From Bradyrhizobium sp. Gha (lineage in GTDB: Bacteria; Pseudomonadota; Alphaproteobacteria; Rhizobiales; Xanthobacteraceae), in assembly GCF_900113735.1 (NCBI RefSeq), contig NZ_FOQM01000001.1:588799-652798 (forward strand): a stretch of DNA of 64,000 nt, given 5' to 3'. The first letter of the stretch is position 1. Every line of letters starts with the position of its first letter. A program made the translations under genes and the position numbers. The notes under the pieces are model-generated. The model was not told the DNA's origin. It searched no databases and saw only the letters and a program-made list of their open reading frames with translations. Positions 9,290 to 18,420 of this stretch are shown piece after piece.

Positions 9290-10867
9290 CTACTCCGCCA
9301 TCTCGACGGCATGCGTCGTGGTGGGACCGGCCAGCGGCCGCTCCTCCATCATGATCAGACAGAGCGAGGCCGTCGTCATCAGCGCGGTCGCGGCCGCGAA
9401 GACGTAACGGAAGGCGTGGCGCATGTCTTCAGTGGGGATCGCAGGGATGCTGCCAGCGGCGCGATGCTCGCCGGCCAGCGGAATGTCGGCGCCGAGCGCA
9501 ATCAGCAGGATTGCGGCGAACGCTGCGACCGTGAACGAGGACATCAGCGAGCGGAAGAAGTTCATCGCGCCGCTGATGGTACCGACCTGCGGACGGGCCA
9601 CCGAATTCTGCAGCGAGACCACGCAGACCGGGAAGGTCGTGCCGAGGCCGAGCGCGAACGCGGCCATCAGCGTCAGCAATCCCCACAGCGGCAGCGTGGT
9701 GACGGTCAGGCCGAGGGCGCAGATCGCAGCCCACGAGGTGCCGATAATGGCGACGCGCTTGTAGTGCTTGGCGCGCGCCATGGTGCGGCCCGCGATCGCC
9801 GCACCGCAGGTCGAGACCGCGGCGAGCGGAATCAGCGCAAGCCCCGCCTCGCTGGCGCTGAGGTGATAGACCGACTCGTAATAGAGCGGCAGCTGCACGG
9901 TGAGGCCGGTGATGGCGCCGAGGCCGCAGCCGCCGGCAGTCAGCGCGAACGGCGCGACCGATCCCGAGAGCAGCGGCAGGGGCAGGAACGGCTCGTCGGC
10001 GCGGCGCTCATGCCAGACGAAGGTGAGCGCGAGCGCGATTGCGCCGCCCACCATCGACAGCACGGTCGGCGAGAGCCAGGGATAGCGCGTGCCCCCCCAG
10101 GTCAACACCAGCATGAAGACCACGGCAGAAGCCATCAGCAGCACGCCGCCGAGCCAGTCGACCTTGCGCTTGCGGTGGAACACCGGGATCTTCTTCATCT
10201 TCGGCAGCAACAACGCGAGCGCTGCGGCTGCAAGCGGCAAATTGATCCAGAAGATCATCGACCAGTGCAAATGCTCGGCGAACACGCCGCCGATGACGGG
10301 GCCGAGGATGCCGCCGACCATCCAGACACTGGAGAAATAGGCTTGATACTGACCGCGCTCGCGTGGGCTCACGACGTCGGAGATCACCGTCTGCACGACA
10401 GGCATGATGCCGCCGCCACCCAGTCCCTGCAGACCGCGTGCAAGAATAAGCATCGGCATGCTCGGCGCGATCGCGCACAGGATCGAGCCGGCGATGAACA
10501 GGCTCAAGGAGACGATGATCATGGCCTTACGGCCGTAGATGTCGCTCAGCGTCCCGAACACCGGCGCGACGGCGGTCGAGGCGAGCAGATAGGCGGTGAT
10601 GACCCAGGACAGGTTCGAGACGTCCTGGAACTGGCGCCCGATGGTCGGCAGCGCCGTGGCGACGATGGTCTGGTCGAGGGCAGCCAGGAACATCGTCAGC
10701 ATCAGGCTGATGACGATGGTGCGGACTTCATCCGATGACAGCGTAGCTGGCGGCGAACTGCGGATGCTCGTGACCTCCCCCGGAAGGCGGGTCAGTTCCT
10801 CCGCGATATCGTCGGGCAATGTCTGGATGTCGGCAGACTGGCTGCTCTGCCGTGTGAACTGGTTCAT
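9290..10867 (-). CDS. DHA2-family multidrug exporter (MFS, 14 TM)
   Basis: A major-facilitator drug:proton antiporter of the EmrB/QacA (DHA2) type. The first helix carries LDQTIVATALPTIG, the signature of this family, and the following loop has GTLSDIYGRKAMII (motif A). Helix 5 includes the drug-antiporter motif region GPVIGGVFAEHLHW. Length (about 525 residues) and hydropathy fit 14 membrane segments. The ATG at 10867 is preferred over a TTG at 10903, though neither has a strong ribosome site. No membrane-fusion partner (emrA-like) and no TetR regulator is adjacent, so it is a stand-alone inner-membrane pump. Substrate unknown. Confidence 0.9.
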   Translation of the reverse strand: MNQFTRQSSQSADIQTLPDDIAEELTRLPGEVTSIRSSPPATLSSDEVRTIVISLMLTMFLAALDQTIVATALPTIGRQFQDVSNLSWVITAYLLASTAVAPVFGTLSDIYGRKAMIIVSLSLFIAGSILCAIAPSMPMLILARGLQGLGGGGIMPVVQTVISDVVSPRERGQYQAYFSSVWMVGGILGPVIGGVFAEHLHWSMIFWINLPLAAAALALLLPKMKKIPVFHRKRKVDWLGGVLLMASAVVFMLVLTWGGTRYPWLSPTVLSMVGGAIALALTFVWHERRADEPFLPLPLLSGSVAPFALTAGGCGLGAITGLTVQLPLYYESVYHLSASEAGLALIPLAAVSTCGAAIAGRTMARAKHYKRVAIIGTSWAAICALGLTVTTLPLWGLLTLMAAFALGLGTTFPVCVVSLQNSVARPQVGTISGAMNFFRSLMSSFTVAAFAAILLIALGADIPLAGEHRAAGSIPAIPTEDMRHAFRYVFAAATALMTTASLCLIMMEERPLAGPTTTHAVEMAE

Positions 10868-11030
10868 CTCGGGGCGTGTCAGATCGAGCGTGTTGCGGCG
10901 CAAAGCCGCGAAGGATTCGTCCTATGACGCCAATCTAGACAGCAAAGTTGTTCTCGGGCAGCCACCACGGCGCATGGGTGCCTCCCGCACCGCGGTCATC
11001 CCGAACAATTGATCTGGGAGAGCGGACGCA

Positions 11031-11546
11031 TCAGTCCTTGGGGCGTCGCTTCAGGCGTGCCCGTTTCGGCACCTGCCCTGGCCATTGCACCAGATAGTGC
11101 TCCAGCTTGTCGTCCGGGATCTCGACCTCGGTGCCGGCGACCCGGCCGCGCACGGAGACGCCGGCCTCGTGCACGGTATTGGGATCGCCCGAGATCAGCG
11201 GGTGCCACCAATAGAGATCGCGCCCTTCCGCGACCAGCTTGTAGCCGCAGCTCGGCGGGAGCCATTTCAGGTCCCGGACGCTCGCCGGCGTCATGACAAC
11301 GCAGTCGGGAACATGGTCGAAGCGATTCGCGTAGTCCTTGCAGCCGGACGTGCAGGAATCGAGCATCTTGCAGCTGACATCGGTGAAATAGATCTCCCCG
11401 GTATCCTCGTCTTCGAGCTTGTTCAGGCAGCAGCGGCCGCAGCCGTCGCACAGGCTTTCCCATTCGGCCGTCGACATGTCCTCCATCTTCTTGGTTTTCC
11501 AGAAGAATCCATCCTGGTCTGAAGGTCGTTTGGGAGCTGCGGTCAT
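11031..11546 (-). CDS. YcgN-family cysteine cluster protein (UPF0260)
   Basis: A 171-residue cytosolic protein with the family hallmarks: [20 protein letters not shown] near residues 31-50, then [10 protein letters not shown] and [11 protein letters not shown], a CVVMTPASV segment, and the aromatic [20 protein letters not shown] region. The conserved cysteines suggest binding of a metal or iron-sulfur cluster. Orthologues are widespread in proteobacteria and their biochemical role is not established. The ATG at 11546 opens the protein directly; it is divergent from the PBP gene with about 290 bases between. Confidence 0.93.
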   Translation of the reverse strand: MTAAPKRPSDQDGFFWKTKKMEDMSTAEWESLCDGCGRCCLNKLEDEDTGEIYFTDVSCKMLDSCTSGCKDYANRFDHVPDCVVMTPASVRDLKWLPPSCGYKLVAEGRDLYWWHPLISGDPNTVHEAGVSVRGRVAGTEVEIPDDKLEHYLVQWPGQVPKRARLKRRPKD

Positions 11547-11836
11547 GCGCCTATTACGGTTCGAAAGAGCTACGGTCGGGCTATCTAGGGCGCCGAGCCG
11601 TCAGGCTGCAAGGAACGTCCCCGGAAGGCCCGTAGTGAACCGGGGTTCAATTGAGCCTGTTGTTCAAAATTGCGAGCCTGACCATTGGTTTATAAGCCCT
11701 GCTCGGCTAGAACAACAGCAAGTCCCCTCGGACGCGAAACGGGCGCCTTGGGTTTGCCGCAACAATCCCGCAAGACGTCTCGATGCCGCCCGGCCGGGTG
11801 CTTGAACGCTTTCACAGCGAGCCTCAAGGGTTCTAG

Positions 11837-14128
11837 GTGGTCCAGAACACACCATCCAATTGGAAGAGTCGCATCAGGAACTTCTTCCTGGACCTCGATG
11901 CGCGTATCGACTCCTCGCTGTTTTCCTCGGCCAAGGGCATCCGCGAGCTCTACGAGCGCTACTCGACCTTCATGGACCGCTTCTATGTCGGGCGGTGGAA
12001 GCGCTGGGTCTTCATCGAGCCGCTGTCGGAAGCGGCGACCATCGGCCTCGGCGGCATGGTGCTCATGCTCATTCTCGCCATCCCCGCCTTCCGCGAGACG
12101 GCGGACGAGGACTGGCTGAAGAAGTCCGATCTCGCCGTGACCTTCCTCGACCGCTACGGCAACCCGATCGGCAGCCGCGGCATCAAGCATAACGACTCGA
12201 TCCCGCTGGAAGATTTTCCTGATGTCCTGATCAAGGCGACGCTCGCGACCGAAGACCGCCGCTTCTATGAGCATTTCGGCATCGACGTCGCCGGCACCGC
12301 GCGCGCGCTCGTCACCAACGCCCAGGCCGGCGGCGTCCGCCAGGGCGGCTCCTCGATCACCCAGCAGCTCGCCAAGAACCTGTTTCTCAGCAACGAGCGC
12401 ACCATCGAGCGCAAGATCAACGAGGCCTTTCTGGCGGTCTGGCTGGAATGGCGCCTGACCAAGAACGAGATCCTCAAGCTTTATCTCGACCGCGCCTATA
12501 TGGGCGGCGGCACCTTCGGCGTCGACGGCGCCGCGCATTTCTACTTCAACAAATCGGCGCGCGACGTGACGCTGGCCGAGGCCGCGATGCTCGCCGGCCT
12601 GTTCAAGGCGCCGACCAAATACGCCCCCCACATCAACCTGCCCGCCGCGCGCGCCCGCGCCAACGTCGTGCTCGACAATCTCGTCGATGCCGGCTTCATG
12701 ACCGAGGGCCAGGTGTTCGGCGCCCGCCGCAACCCCGCCTTCGCGGTCGACCGCCGCGACGAGGCCTCGCCGAACTATTACCTCGACTACGCCTTCGACG
12801 AGATGCGCAAGCTCGTCGACACCTTCCCGAAGTCCTACACCGAGCGCGTGTTCGTGGTTCGGCTGGCGATCGACACCAACGTGCAGAAGGCGGCGGAAGA
12901 CGCGATCGAGAACCAGCTGCGCCAGTTCGGCCGCGACTATCACGCGACGCAGGCCGCGACCGTCGTGTCCGATCTCGACGGCGGCATCCGCGCCATGGTC
13001 GGTGGCCGCGACTACGGCGCCAGCCAGTTCAACCGCGCGGTCGACGCTTATCGCCAGCCCGGTTCGTCGTTCAAGCCTTACGTCTACACCACGGCGCTCC
13101 TCAACGGCTTCACGCCGAACTCGGTCGTGGTCGACGGACCTGTGTGCATCGGCAATTGGTGCCCGCAGAACTATGGCCATTCCTATTCCGGTGCGGTGAC
13201 GCTGACGCAGGCGATCACGCGCTCGATCAACGTCGTGCCGGTGAAGCTGTCGATCGCGATCGGCCAGAAGGAACAACCCAAGGCGCCGAACCCGGCCAAG
13301 ATCGGCCGGGCCAAGATCGTCGAGGTCGCGCGCCGCTTCGGCCTCAAGGCGCCGCTGCCCGACACGCCGTCGCTGCCGATCGGTTCGGACGAGGTCACCG
13401 TGCTCGAGCATGCGGTGGCCTATGCGACCTTCCCGAACCGCGGCAAGGCGGTGACGCCGCATGCAATCCTCGAAGTACGGACCGGCGCAGGCGATCTGGT
13501 CTGGCGCTGGGACCGCGACGGCCCAAAGCCGAAGCAGGCGATTCCGCCTAATATCGCCGCCGACATGGCCGGCATGATGAGCCACGTGGTCAGCGAAGGC
13601 ACCGCGCGCCGCGCCGCCCTCGACGGCATTCCGACCGCGGGCAAGACGGGCACGACGAATGCGTATCGTGACGCCTGGTTCGTCGGCTACACCGGTAACT
13701 TCACCTGTGCGGTCTGGTACGGCAATGACGACTATTCGCCGACCAACCGCATGACCGGCGGCTCGCTGCCGGCGCAGACCTGGCACGACATCATGGTCGC
13801 GGCGCATCAGGGCGTCGAGATCAGAGAAATTCCCGGTGTCGGCATGGGCCAGAAGCTGCCGCGCGAGCAGGTTGCCAACGCCCAGGCCAATGCGGCACCG
13901 AAGGTGCTGGAGACCAAGCCCGGCCCGCCGCCGGTGCTGACCAAGCGCGGCGCCGACGTCCTGGTGCGGGTCGAGAAGATGCTCGACGACGCCGCCAAGA
14001 CCGCGACCAAATCGGCAGCCGATGACAGCGGCCCGGTCAAGCCGGCGTCGTCGACGAGCGCGCTCGCCTTCCCGCAGAATTATGCGGCGGAGGAGAACGC
14101 GGATTCATCCACCCCGCGCAAGAACTGA
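11837..14128 (+). CDS. Class A penicillin-binding protein (PBP1-type transglycosylase/transpeptidase)
   Basis: A bifunctional peptidoglycan synthase of 763 residues. One membrane helix near residues 70-90 anchors it (TIGLGGMVLMLILAIPAF). The glycosyltransferase domain (GT51) has its catalytic Glu139 in TEDRRFYEHFGID and the motifs GGSSITQQLAKN and RKINEAFLAVWLE. The transpeptidase domain has the acyl-acceptor Ser410 in SSFK, SRSIN as the SxN motif, and KTGTT starting at Lys603. The long, charged cytosolic N terminus and Pro/Ala tail are typical of rhizobial members. The start is a GTG at 11837 with AAGGG six bases before. The two DUF1214/1254 genes follow closely and may be co-transcribed. 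Confidence 0.95.
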   Translation: MVQNTPSNWKSRIRNFFLDLDARIDSSLFSSAKGIRELYERYSTFMDRFYVGRWKRWVFIEPLSEAATIGLGGMVLMLILAIPAFRETADEDWLKKSDLAVTFLDRYGNPIGSRGIKHNDSIPLEDFPDVLIKATLATEDRRFYEHFGIDVAGTARALVTNAQAGGVRQGGSSITQQLAKNLFLSNERTIERKINEAFLAVWLEWRLTKNEILKLYLDRAYMGGGTFGVDGAAHFYFNKSARDVTLAEAAMLAGLFKAPTKYAPHINLPAARARANVVLDNLVDAGFMTEGQVFGARRNPAFAVDRRDEASPNYYLDYAFDEMRKLVDTFPKSYTERVFVVRLAIDTNVQKAAEDAIENQLRQFGRDYHATQAATVVSDLDGGIRAMVGGRDYGASQFNRAVDAYRQPGSSFKPYVYTTALLNGFTPNSVVVDGPVCIGNWCPQNYGHSYSGAVTLTQAITRSINVVPVKLSIAIGQKEQPKAPNPAKIGRAKIVEVARRFGLKAPLPDTPSLPIGSDEVTVLEHAVAYATFPNRGKAVTPHAILEVRTGAGDLVWRWDRDGPKPKQAIPPNIAADMAGMMSHVVSEGTARRAALDGIPTAGKTGTTNAYRDAWFVGYTGNFTCAVWYGNDDYSPTNRMTGGSLPAQTWHDIMVAAHQGVEIREIPGVGMGQKLPREQVANAQANAAPKVLETKPGPPPVLTKRGADVLVRVEKMLDDAAKTATKSAADDSGPVKPASSTSALAFPQNYAAEENADSSTPRKN

Positions 14129-14137
14129 TCTGATCCC

Positions 14138-14716
14138 GTGCGGCTGATCCTGATCATATTGACGGCTCTCCTGCTCGCGACCGTGGTCGGCGTTGGCGCT
14201 ACCTGGATGACGACGACGCGCGGCACCGAGATCGGCGCGCTGACCATCGGCGCCTGGACCGCCCGCCCCCGCACCGGCACCGCCGACGTCGATCCCTATT
14301 CGCGCGCCACCATCGTGCGCAACGGCGAGCTGCCGATCGGCACCGGTGACGGCGTCGCCTTCACCGCAACCACGGATGACAAGAAGAAGGCGCTCGACGG
14401 CCGCTGCGACGTCGTCGTGTCAGGCGTGACGCCGCCGGCGCGGTTCTGGACGCTGACGCTCTACGACCGCAAAGGCCATCTCGTCGCCAACTCGCTGCAG
14501 CGCTACGGCTTCACCAGCCAGGAGATCGTGCGCCAGTCCGACGGCTCGTTCGAGATCCACATCGCCGCGCGCTCGCGCGCCGGCAACTGGCTGCCGACCG
14601 GCGGCATCGAACGCTACGCGCTGATGTTCCGCCTCTACGACACCCCGGTCGGTGTCGCGACCCGCACCAAGCGCGACGCACCGATGCCTGCCATCGCGAC
14701 GGTGGGCTGCTCATGA
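14138..14716 (+). CDS. DUF1214 domain protein, membrane-anchored
   Basis: A 192-residue protein with an N-terminal signal anchor (LILIILTALLLATVVGVGA) and an extracytoplasmic domain matching DUF1214: DPYSRATIVRNGELPIG, FWTLTLYDRKGHLVANSLQRY and a closing Y-R-L-Y-D-T-P-like segment. The family is often found next to or fused with DUF1254; the biochemical role is unknown. The GTG start lies nine bases after the PBP stop codon, and its stop overlaps the start of the next gene by four bases, so the pair is translationally coupled. Confidence 0.88.
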   Translation: MRLILIILTALLLATVVGVGATWMTTTRGTEIGALTIGAWTARPRTGTADVDPYSRATIVRNGELPIGTGDGVAFTATTDDKKKALDGRCDVVVSGVTPPARFWTLTLYDRKGHLVANSLQRYGFTSQEIVRQSDGSFEIHIAARSRAGNWLPTGGIERYALMFRLYDTPVGVATRTKRDAPMPAIATVGCS

Positions 14717-15297
14717 TCCGCCTCGCCTTCACCATCCTCGCCGGCGTGGTGCTGGGCCTCGTGGTCCATCTCGTCAGCGTGCTGGCCCTGCCGCGGATCG
14801 CGACGCAAGACGCCTATTCGCGGCTGACGCCGATGACCAAGCTCAATGGCGTCACGCAGCTGCCGCTCGCCGATCCGCAGACCTCGCCGATGCCGTTCAT
14901 GGATCCGGCCTTTGCGCTCGCGATCTGCCGCTACGATCTTTCGGGCGGGCCGATCAAGCTCACCGTGCCGGTGAGTCAGGCCTATACGTCGGTGTCGTTC
15001 TACACCCGCAACGAGATCGCCTATTACGCGATCAACGACCGCTCGGCCGGCAAGAAGGTGATCGAGCTCGACCTGATGACGGAAGCGCAGCACAACGAGC
15101 TGCCCGAGGACGAAGAGGTCACCGCGGCCGACCGCCTGATCATCGATTCCCCGACGACGACAGGCCTGATCCTGATGAAGGCGCTCGCCGCCGAGCCCGG
15201 CCTGATGCCGCAGGCCCAGGCAACGCTCGCCGCTGCCACTTGCGCGCCGCAGACCGAAGCGCCGGCGAAGGCCGAAGCACCGCGCGGCCGGCGCTGA
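14713..15297 (+). CDS. DUF1254 domain protein, membrane-anchored
   Basis: A 194-residue protein starting with a signal anchor (FTILAGVVLGLVVHLVSVLALP) followed by a DUF1254-like domain: QDAYSRLTPMTKLNGVTQLP, MDPAFALAICRYDL and VSFYTRNEIAYYAIND. The C terminus is a low-complexity Ala/Pro/Glu tail. It is coupled to the DUF1214 gene by an ATGA overlap. In many proteobacteria the two domains occur as one protein; here they are split in two small genes. The role is unknown, but the location directly after a PBP suggests envelope work. Confidence 0.85.
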   Translation: MIRLAFTILAGVVLGLVVHLVSVLALPRIATQDAYSRLTPMTKLNGVTQLPLADPQTSPMPFMDPAFALAICRYDLSGGPIKLTVPVSQAYTSVSFYTRNEIAYYAINDRSAGKKVIELDLMTEAQHNELPEDEEVTAADRLIIDSPTTTGLILMKALAAEPGLMPQAQATLAAATCAPQTEAPAKAEAPRGRR

Positions 15298-15826
15298 AGC
15301 GCGGGCGTCGAGACGCTCTCAAAGCAAAAGCCGAAAACAACCCCATGCACAGTAGCGGGGTGTTGAAGCTACCAGTCAATTCGAAGGTCCGATCGGCAGC
15401 CCCCCGGCGGCGGCAGAAGACCGCTTCCAATGCTTTGACACGTCGGGCAAAACACCGGCATGATGGCATGATCGAGAGCTCATCGGACCCGCGCGGAAAA
15501 TCCGTCGCGGTTTTTTTTGGGCCCGCATGGATGCTGCCGTGATGAGATCACGAGGGCTTCCGAACTATCAAGGGCGGCTGTACGGGGTTGCTCGAAGGCC
15601 TTGAACGCACCTTCGAAATGGGTCCGAGAACTTGCCCTATGTTGGCTGCTGCCTTGCTCGCCGTGGAAAACATTGCGCAGATCGCATCGGCCTCCTAAGC
15701 TTCCGGGAAATGGGACCGGGGCCAGCCGGGTTGCGGCGGCCTTGAGAATTTTCATCAGCGTCATTGTGATCGGCATTTTGCTCGGCAATCTTCTGCGTAT
15801 TTGAAAAGTCATTTTTGGAGGAGTTC
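15298..15826. other. Gene-poor interval after the DUF1254 gene
   Basis: No convincing gene is present. The plus strand has two short hydrophobic reading frames (one ending near 15694 with AALLAVENIAQIA, one ending at 15804 with FISVIVIGILLGNLLRI), but neither has a credible start and ribosome site. A hairpin followed by eight T residues lies at 15488-15518 and is listed separately. Base composition is lower in GC than the flanking genes. This is the start of a decayed stretch that extends to about 21200. Confidence 0.5.
15488..15518 (+). terminator. Possible intrinsic terminator
   Basis: CCGCG at 15489-15493 pairs with CGCGG at 15506-15510 around a 12-base loop, followed immediately by TTTTTTTT. 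The stem is short, so strength is doubtful, but the T tract and the position after the PBP-DUF1214-DUF1254 cluster fit an intrinsic terminator. Confidence 0.4.
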
Positions 15827-15997
15827 ATGCCGGAGACGGTAGAGACGTTGCTGTGGTGTGCTGCGCTTGCCACGTGGCTCATGATGTTGTTCGCGATCTT
15901 CAGCGAAAGCCTGAAGAAGCTCGTGCTTTTTGTCCGACGACGAACGAGCAGGCTTCGGCGAGCACCATCCGACAGGCAACAAGGCGCTGGTCACTGA
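15827..15997 (+). CDS. Small membrane protein, 56 aa
   Basis: One hydrophobic helix (LLWCAALATWLMMLFAIF) followed by a strongly basic C terminus (KLVLFVRRRTSRLRR), giving a single-span inner-membrane peptide with its C terminus in the cytosol. The start at 15827 is supported by a perfect GGAGGAG at 15818-15824, ahead of the ATG; an upstream in-frame ATG at 15815 lacks such a site. No family is recognised. The cytochrome remnant starts 37 bases downstream on the same strand, so the two may once have formed an operon. Confidence 0.6.
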   Translation: MPETVETLLWCAALATWLMMLFAIFSESLKKLVLFVRRRTSRLRRAPSDRQQGAGH

Positions 15998-16033
15998 AAC
16001 TCCTCGATTTTCGCATCGGCACTCTCTTGGGAG

Positions 16034-17046
16034 ATGGTCTTGATCTTCCTGAATCGAATTTCGTTGTGGGCATGGACCTCACTGGCAGTCGCGATTGCGC
16101 CCAACGGCAGCGGTTTCGCACAAGGTGGCGTCGGCTCGTCCGCCGCCCTGGGGTCCGATGGACTTCCAGCGTGGGCCTTCCTGTGGGACCCGAGCGTCCA
16201 GGTGCCCACGCCCACCGACACGCTCAACGCCCTTCCAGGCAGCAACGCCGCGTTCAGCTGGAAGCAGGCGCGCGATCTGTTCGTGGCGCCCGACTGGCAT
16301 CCTGATACCCATCCGGCGATGCCGGACATTGTCGCGAACGGACGCAAACCTGACATTCGCGCTTGCGGATCATGCCATCGCGTCGAGGGCACTGGCGGCC
16401 CCGAAATGCAAGCCTCGCCGGTCTGGCAGTGGAATATCTTGTCGCGCAGATTGCCGACTTCAAAAGCGGAGCCAGAACGATGTCCGGCCCTCAGAGGCCG
16501 TCCACCCAATTCATGTTGGCCTCGGTCAAGAGCATGACCGATGCCGACATTCGCTCGGCGGCGGAATATTTCGCCGCGCTGAAACGCAAACCAATCATCA
16601 AGGTCGTCGAAACGGAGACGATACCGAAAACGGGACCCTCGCGCCTGTTTTACGTCAGGAGCCCGGAAGGCGGACTCGAACCGCTCGGCCAGCGCATCGT
16701 CGAGATGCCCGACAATGTCGATCAGTTCGAGCTTCCCGACTCGCGAGCGACATTCACGGCTTACGTCCCGGTCGGGAGCCTGGCGAAGGGAGAGACGCTG
16801 GCGAAGACTGGCGGATCGGGATCGACTGCCGCGTGCGGTCTCTGTCACGGACCAGACTTGAAGGGCAGCGGCGCCATCCCGGCGATCGCAGGGAGATCGC
16901 CGACCTACATCATGCGCCAGCTCTACGAATTCCAGCACGGCGGTCGATCCGGAGCCGCCAGCGCCCCGATGAAGCAAACCGTCGAGAAGCTGTCGCAGGA
17001 CGACATGATCGCCCTCGCGGCTTACGTCAGCTCACTCGATCCCTAA
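16034..17046 (+). pseudogene. Di-haem cytochrome c, interrupted by a frameshift
   Basis: The first frame (from 16034, or a TTG at 16040 better spaced from GGGAG at 16029-16033) encodes a signal peptide, then WHPDTHPAMPDIVANG and the haem site CGSCH near 16361. Close to 16400 the homology leaves that frame and continues in another (NASLAGLAVEYLVAQIADF) with the second haem site CGLCH near 16836 and an ordered C terminus ending AAYVSSLDP at 17046. One base restores a single exported protein of about 335 residues with two cytochrome c domains of the FixP/class I type. Such proteins carry electrons in the periplasm. As written it would be truncated after the first haem. Confidence 0.8.
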
Positions 17047-17101
17047 ACGAAAAGCGCGGGCGCCTTGCACGACCGGCGCGCCCTCCTTCGATCATCTGCG
17101 G

Positions 17102-17284
17102 ACAGCGGCTCTCAGGCTTCAGCCAGCCGCGCCAGTAAGGCGTCGACGCATTGCTCACGTTGGTGACAGGCGGCCCGCCCGTGCGCGGCGCGGTATCACG
17201 ACCCCATCGTATCAACTTCATCTCAGTCCAATTTCGCCGTTCCGGATAACGGAGCTGGATCATCAAGGCAGGCGCGGGGCAGGT
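17102..17284 (-). pseudogene. Fragment of an SRAP (YedK/HMCES-like) gene
   Basis: On the minus strand, residues EMKLIRWG, GGPPVTNVSNAS and YWRGWLKPESRC match the central part of SOS-response-associated peptidases, where the consensus reads RWG, then GVTNVRN-SPHWRRWL-PE-RCLVP. The fragment stops right after the RC that should lead into LVPFTSF, and lacks the catalytic N-terminal Met-Cys. It is too short to function. The rest of the interval 17047-17670 holds no gene I can support. Confidence 0.6.
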
Positions 17285-17670
17285 ATGGAACTTGCCCTGC
17301 TCGTCGCTGCGATGTTTTTGCACGCGTGTGCTCAATGTTCCAACCGACGGTCCAACCACATTGCTTCGGTTTCGTTTCCCCTTTCACATCGGGTTTGAAC
17401 GAACCCTATCCGGGAATTTCATACGCCGTCGCGTCAAACCATACGGTGTTACCCATACCCATTTTGCACTTGTACGCTCCGCAGCGCTTGCATCTAACTC
17501 TGCCCCGAACGGAGAACGTCGTCTTGCAGCAGATTATCGTTTCAATTGAGAGCACTTGTCAGCGAACTGGATCATCGTTTGCCTCGCGAAGCTAATCGCA
17601 TGCTAAGGCCGCCGCCGGTCCGCAACACGCGAAATGAAGAAGACGGATACAACGCGGCGGGCCACTCGAA
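17285..17670. other. Gene-less interval before the Crp-family gene
   Basis: Relatively AT-rich for this window. I see no reading frame with a protein-like sequence or a good ribosome site on either strand. It probably contains the promoter of the Crp-family gene at 17671 and leftover sequence from the decayed neighbourhood. Confidence 0.4.
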
Positions 17671-18420
17671 GTGACGCGCGTCGGCACAATCGGTAACCGC
17701 CTTTTGGCAACGCTGCCGCCGGCTGACTTCGATTTGCTGGCGCCCGCGCTGGAGACGATTGCGCTCGATCAGGACGCAGTGATCTCGCGAGAGGGTGACC
17801 CAGTCGACCATGTCCTATTCCCACATAGCGGTGCCATCTCGTTGATGGTCGGCTTTGCGGACGGCCAGACGGCAGCTACCGCCGTAGTTGGGCGGGAGGG
17901 AGCAATAGGTACTCTATCCGTGTTCGGACCGGCACCTTCGGGGCTCACCGCGATCGTCCGTGCGGCAGGTCTCGCCTCGCGAATCCCGGCACCGCGATTT
18001 CACGCCGCATTTAGCCAGAGCTCCGCGATCCGGTGCGCGATCCAGATTCACGTCAGGGCAATGCTGGTGCAGCTTCAACGCAGCGGAGCCTGCAATGCTC
18101 TGCATCCGGCGCAGGCGCGGATGGCCCGCTGGCTTCTCCACATTCGCGATCGCATGGACGGCGATGTCCTCCCGCTCACCCAGGAAGCGCTGTCGCAAAT
18201 ACTCGGTGTGCGGCGGACGACGGTGACGTTACTGATGCGCAATCTGCGCGCCGCCGGAGCGATCAGATCCGAGCGGCGGGGCCACATAGAGATCGACCGA
18301 TCAAAGCTCGTAGCGGCGGCGTGCGAATGCCACGGCACCATGCGCCTTGAACTTGAGGAGGTCTTCTCGATGAATACGACCCGATCTGGCCCGCCTGATG
18401 GAGCAGGTGTGAGCGCTTGA
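17671..18420 (+). CDS. Crp/Fnr-family transcriptional regulator
   Basis: A 249-residue regulator. The N-terminal cupin-like nucleotide-binding fold includes ALDQDAVISREGDPVDHVLF and FPHSGAISLMVGFADG; the C-terminal winged helix has LTQEALSQILGVRRTTVTLLM as its helix-turn-helix, then GAIRSERRGHIEIDR for the wing. There is no N-terminal cysteine cluster, so it is not an oxygen-sensing Fnr, and the cAMP-contact Arg/Ser set is not evident; the ligand is unknown. Related rhizobial proteins respond to envelope or redox stress. The start is the GTG at 17671, without a strong ribosome site; the C-terminal tail after residue 225 is unusual. Confidence 0.9.
   Translation: MTRVGTIGNRLLATLPPADFDLLAPALETIALDQDAVISREGDPVDHVLFPHSGAISLMVGFADGQTAATAVVGREGAIGTLSVFGPAPSGLTAIVRAAGLASRIPAPRFHAAFSQSSAIRCAIQIHVRAMLVQLQRSGACNALHPAQARMARWLLHIRDRMDGDVLPLTQEALSQILGVRRTTVTLLMRNLRAAGAIRSERRGHIEIDRSKLVAAACECHGTMRLELEEVFSMNTTRSGPPDGAGVSA

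Noticed and set aside
9275..9290. A 6-bp hairpin (GGCGGC/GCCGCC) over the two convergent stop codons of the hydrolase and MFS genes
   Set aside because: No T tract on either strand and a short stem; it may be chance in GC-rich DNA, so no terminator was called.
15580..15694. A frame ending AALLAVENIAQIASAS in the gap after the DUF1254 gene
   Set aside because: Protein-like residues but no convincing start or ribosome site and no family match.
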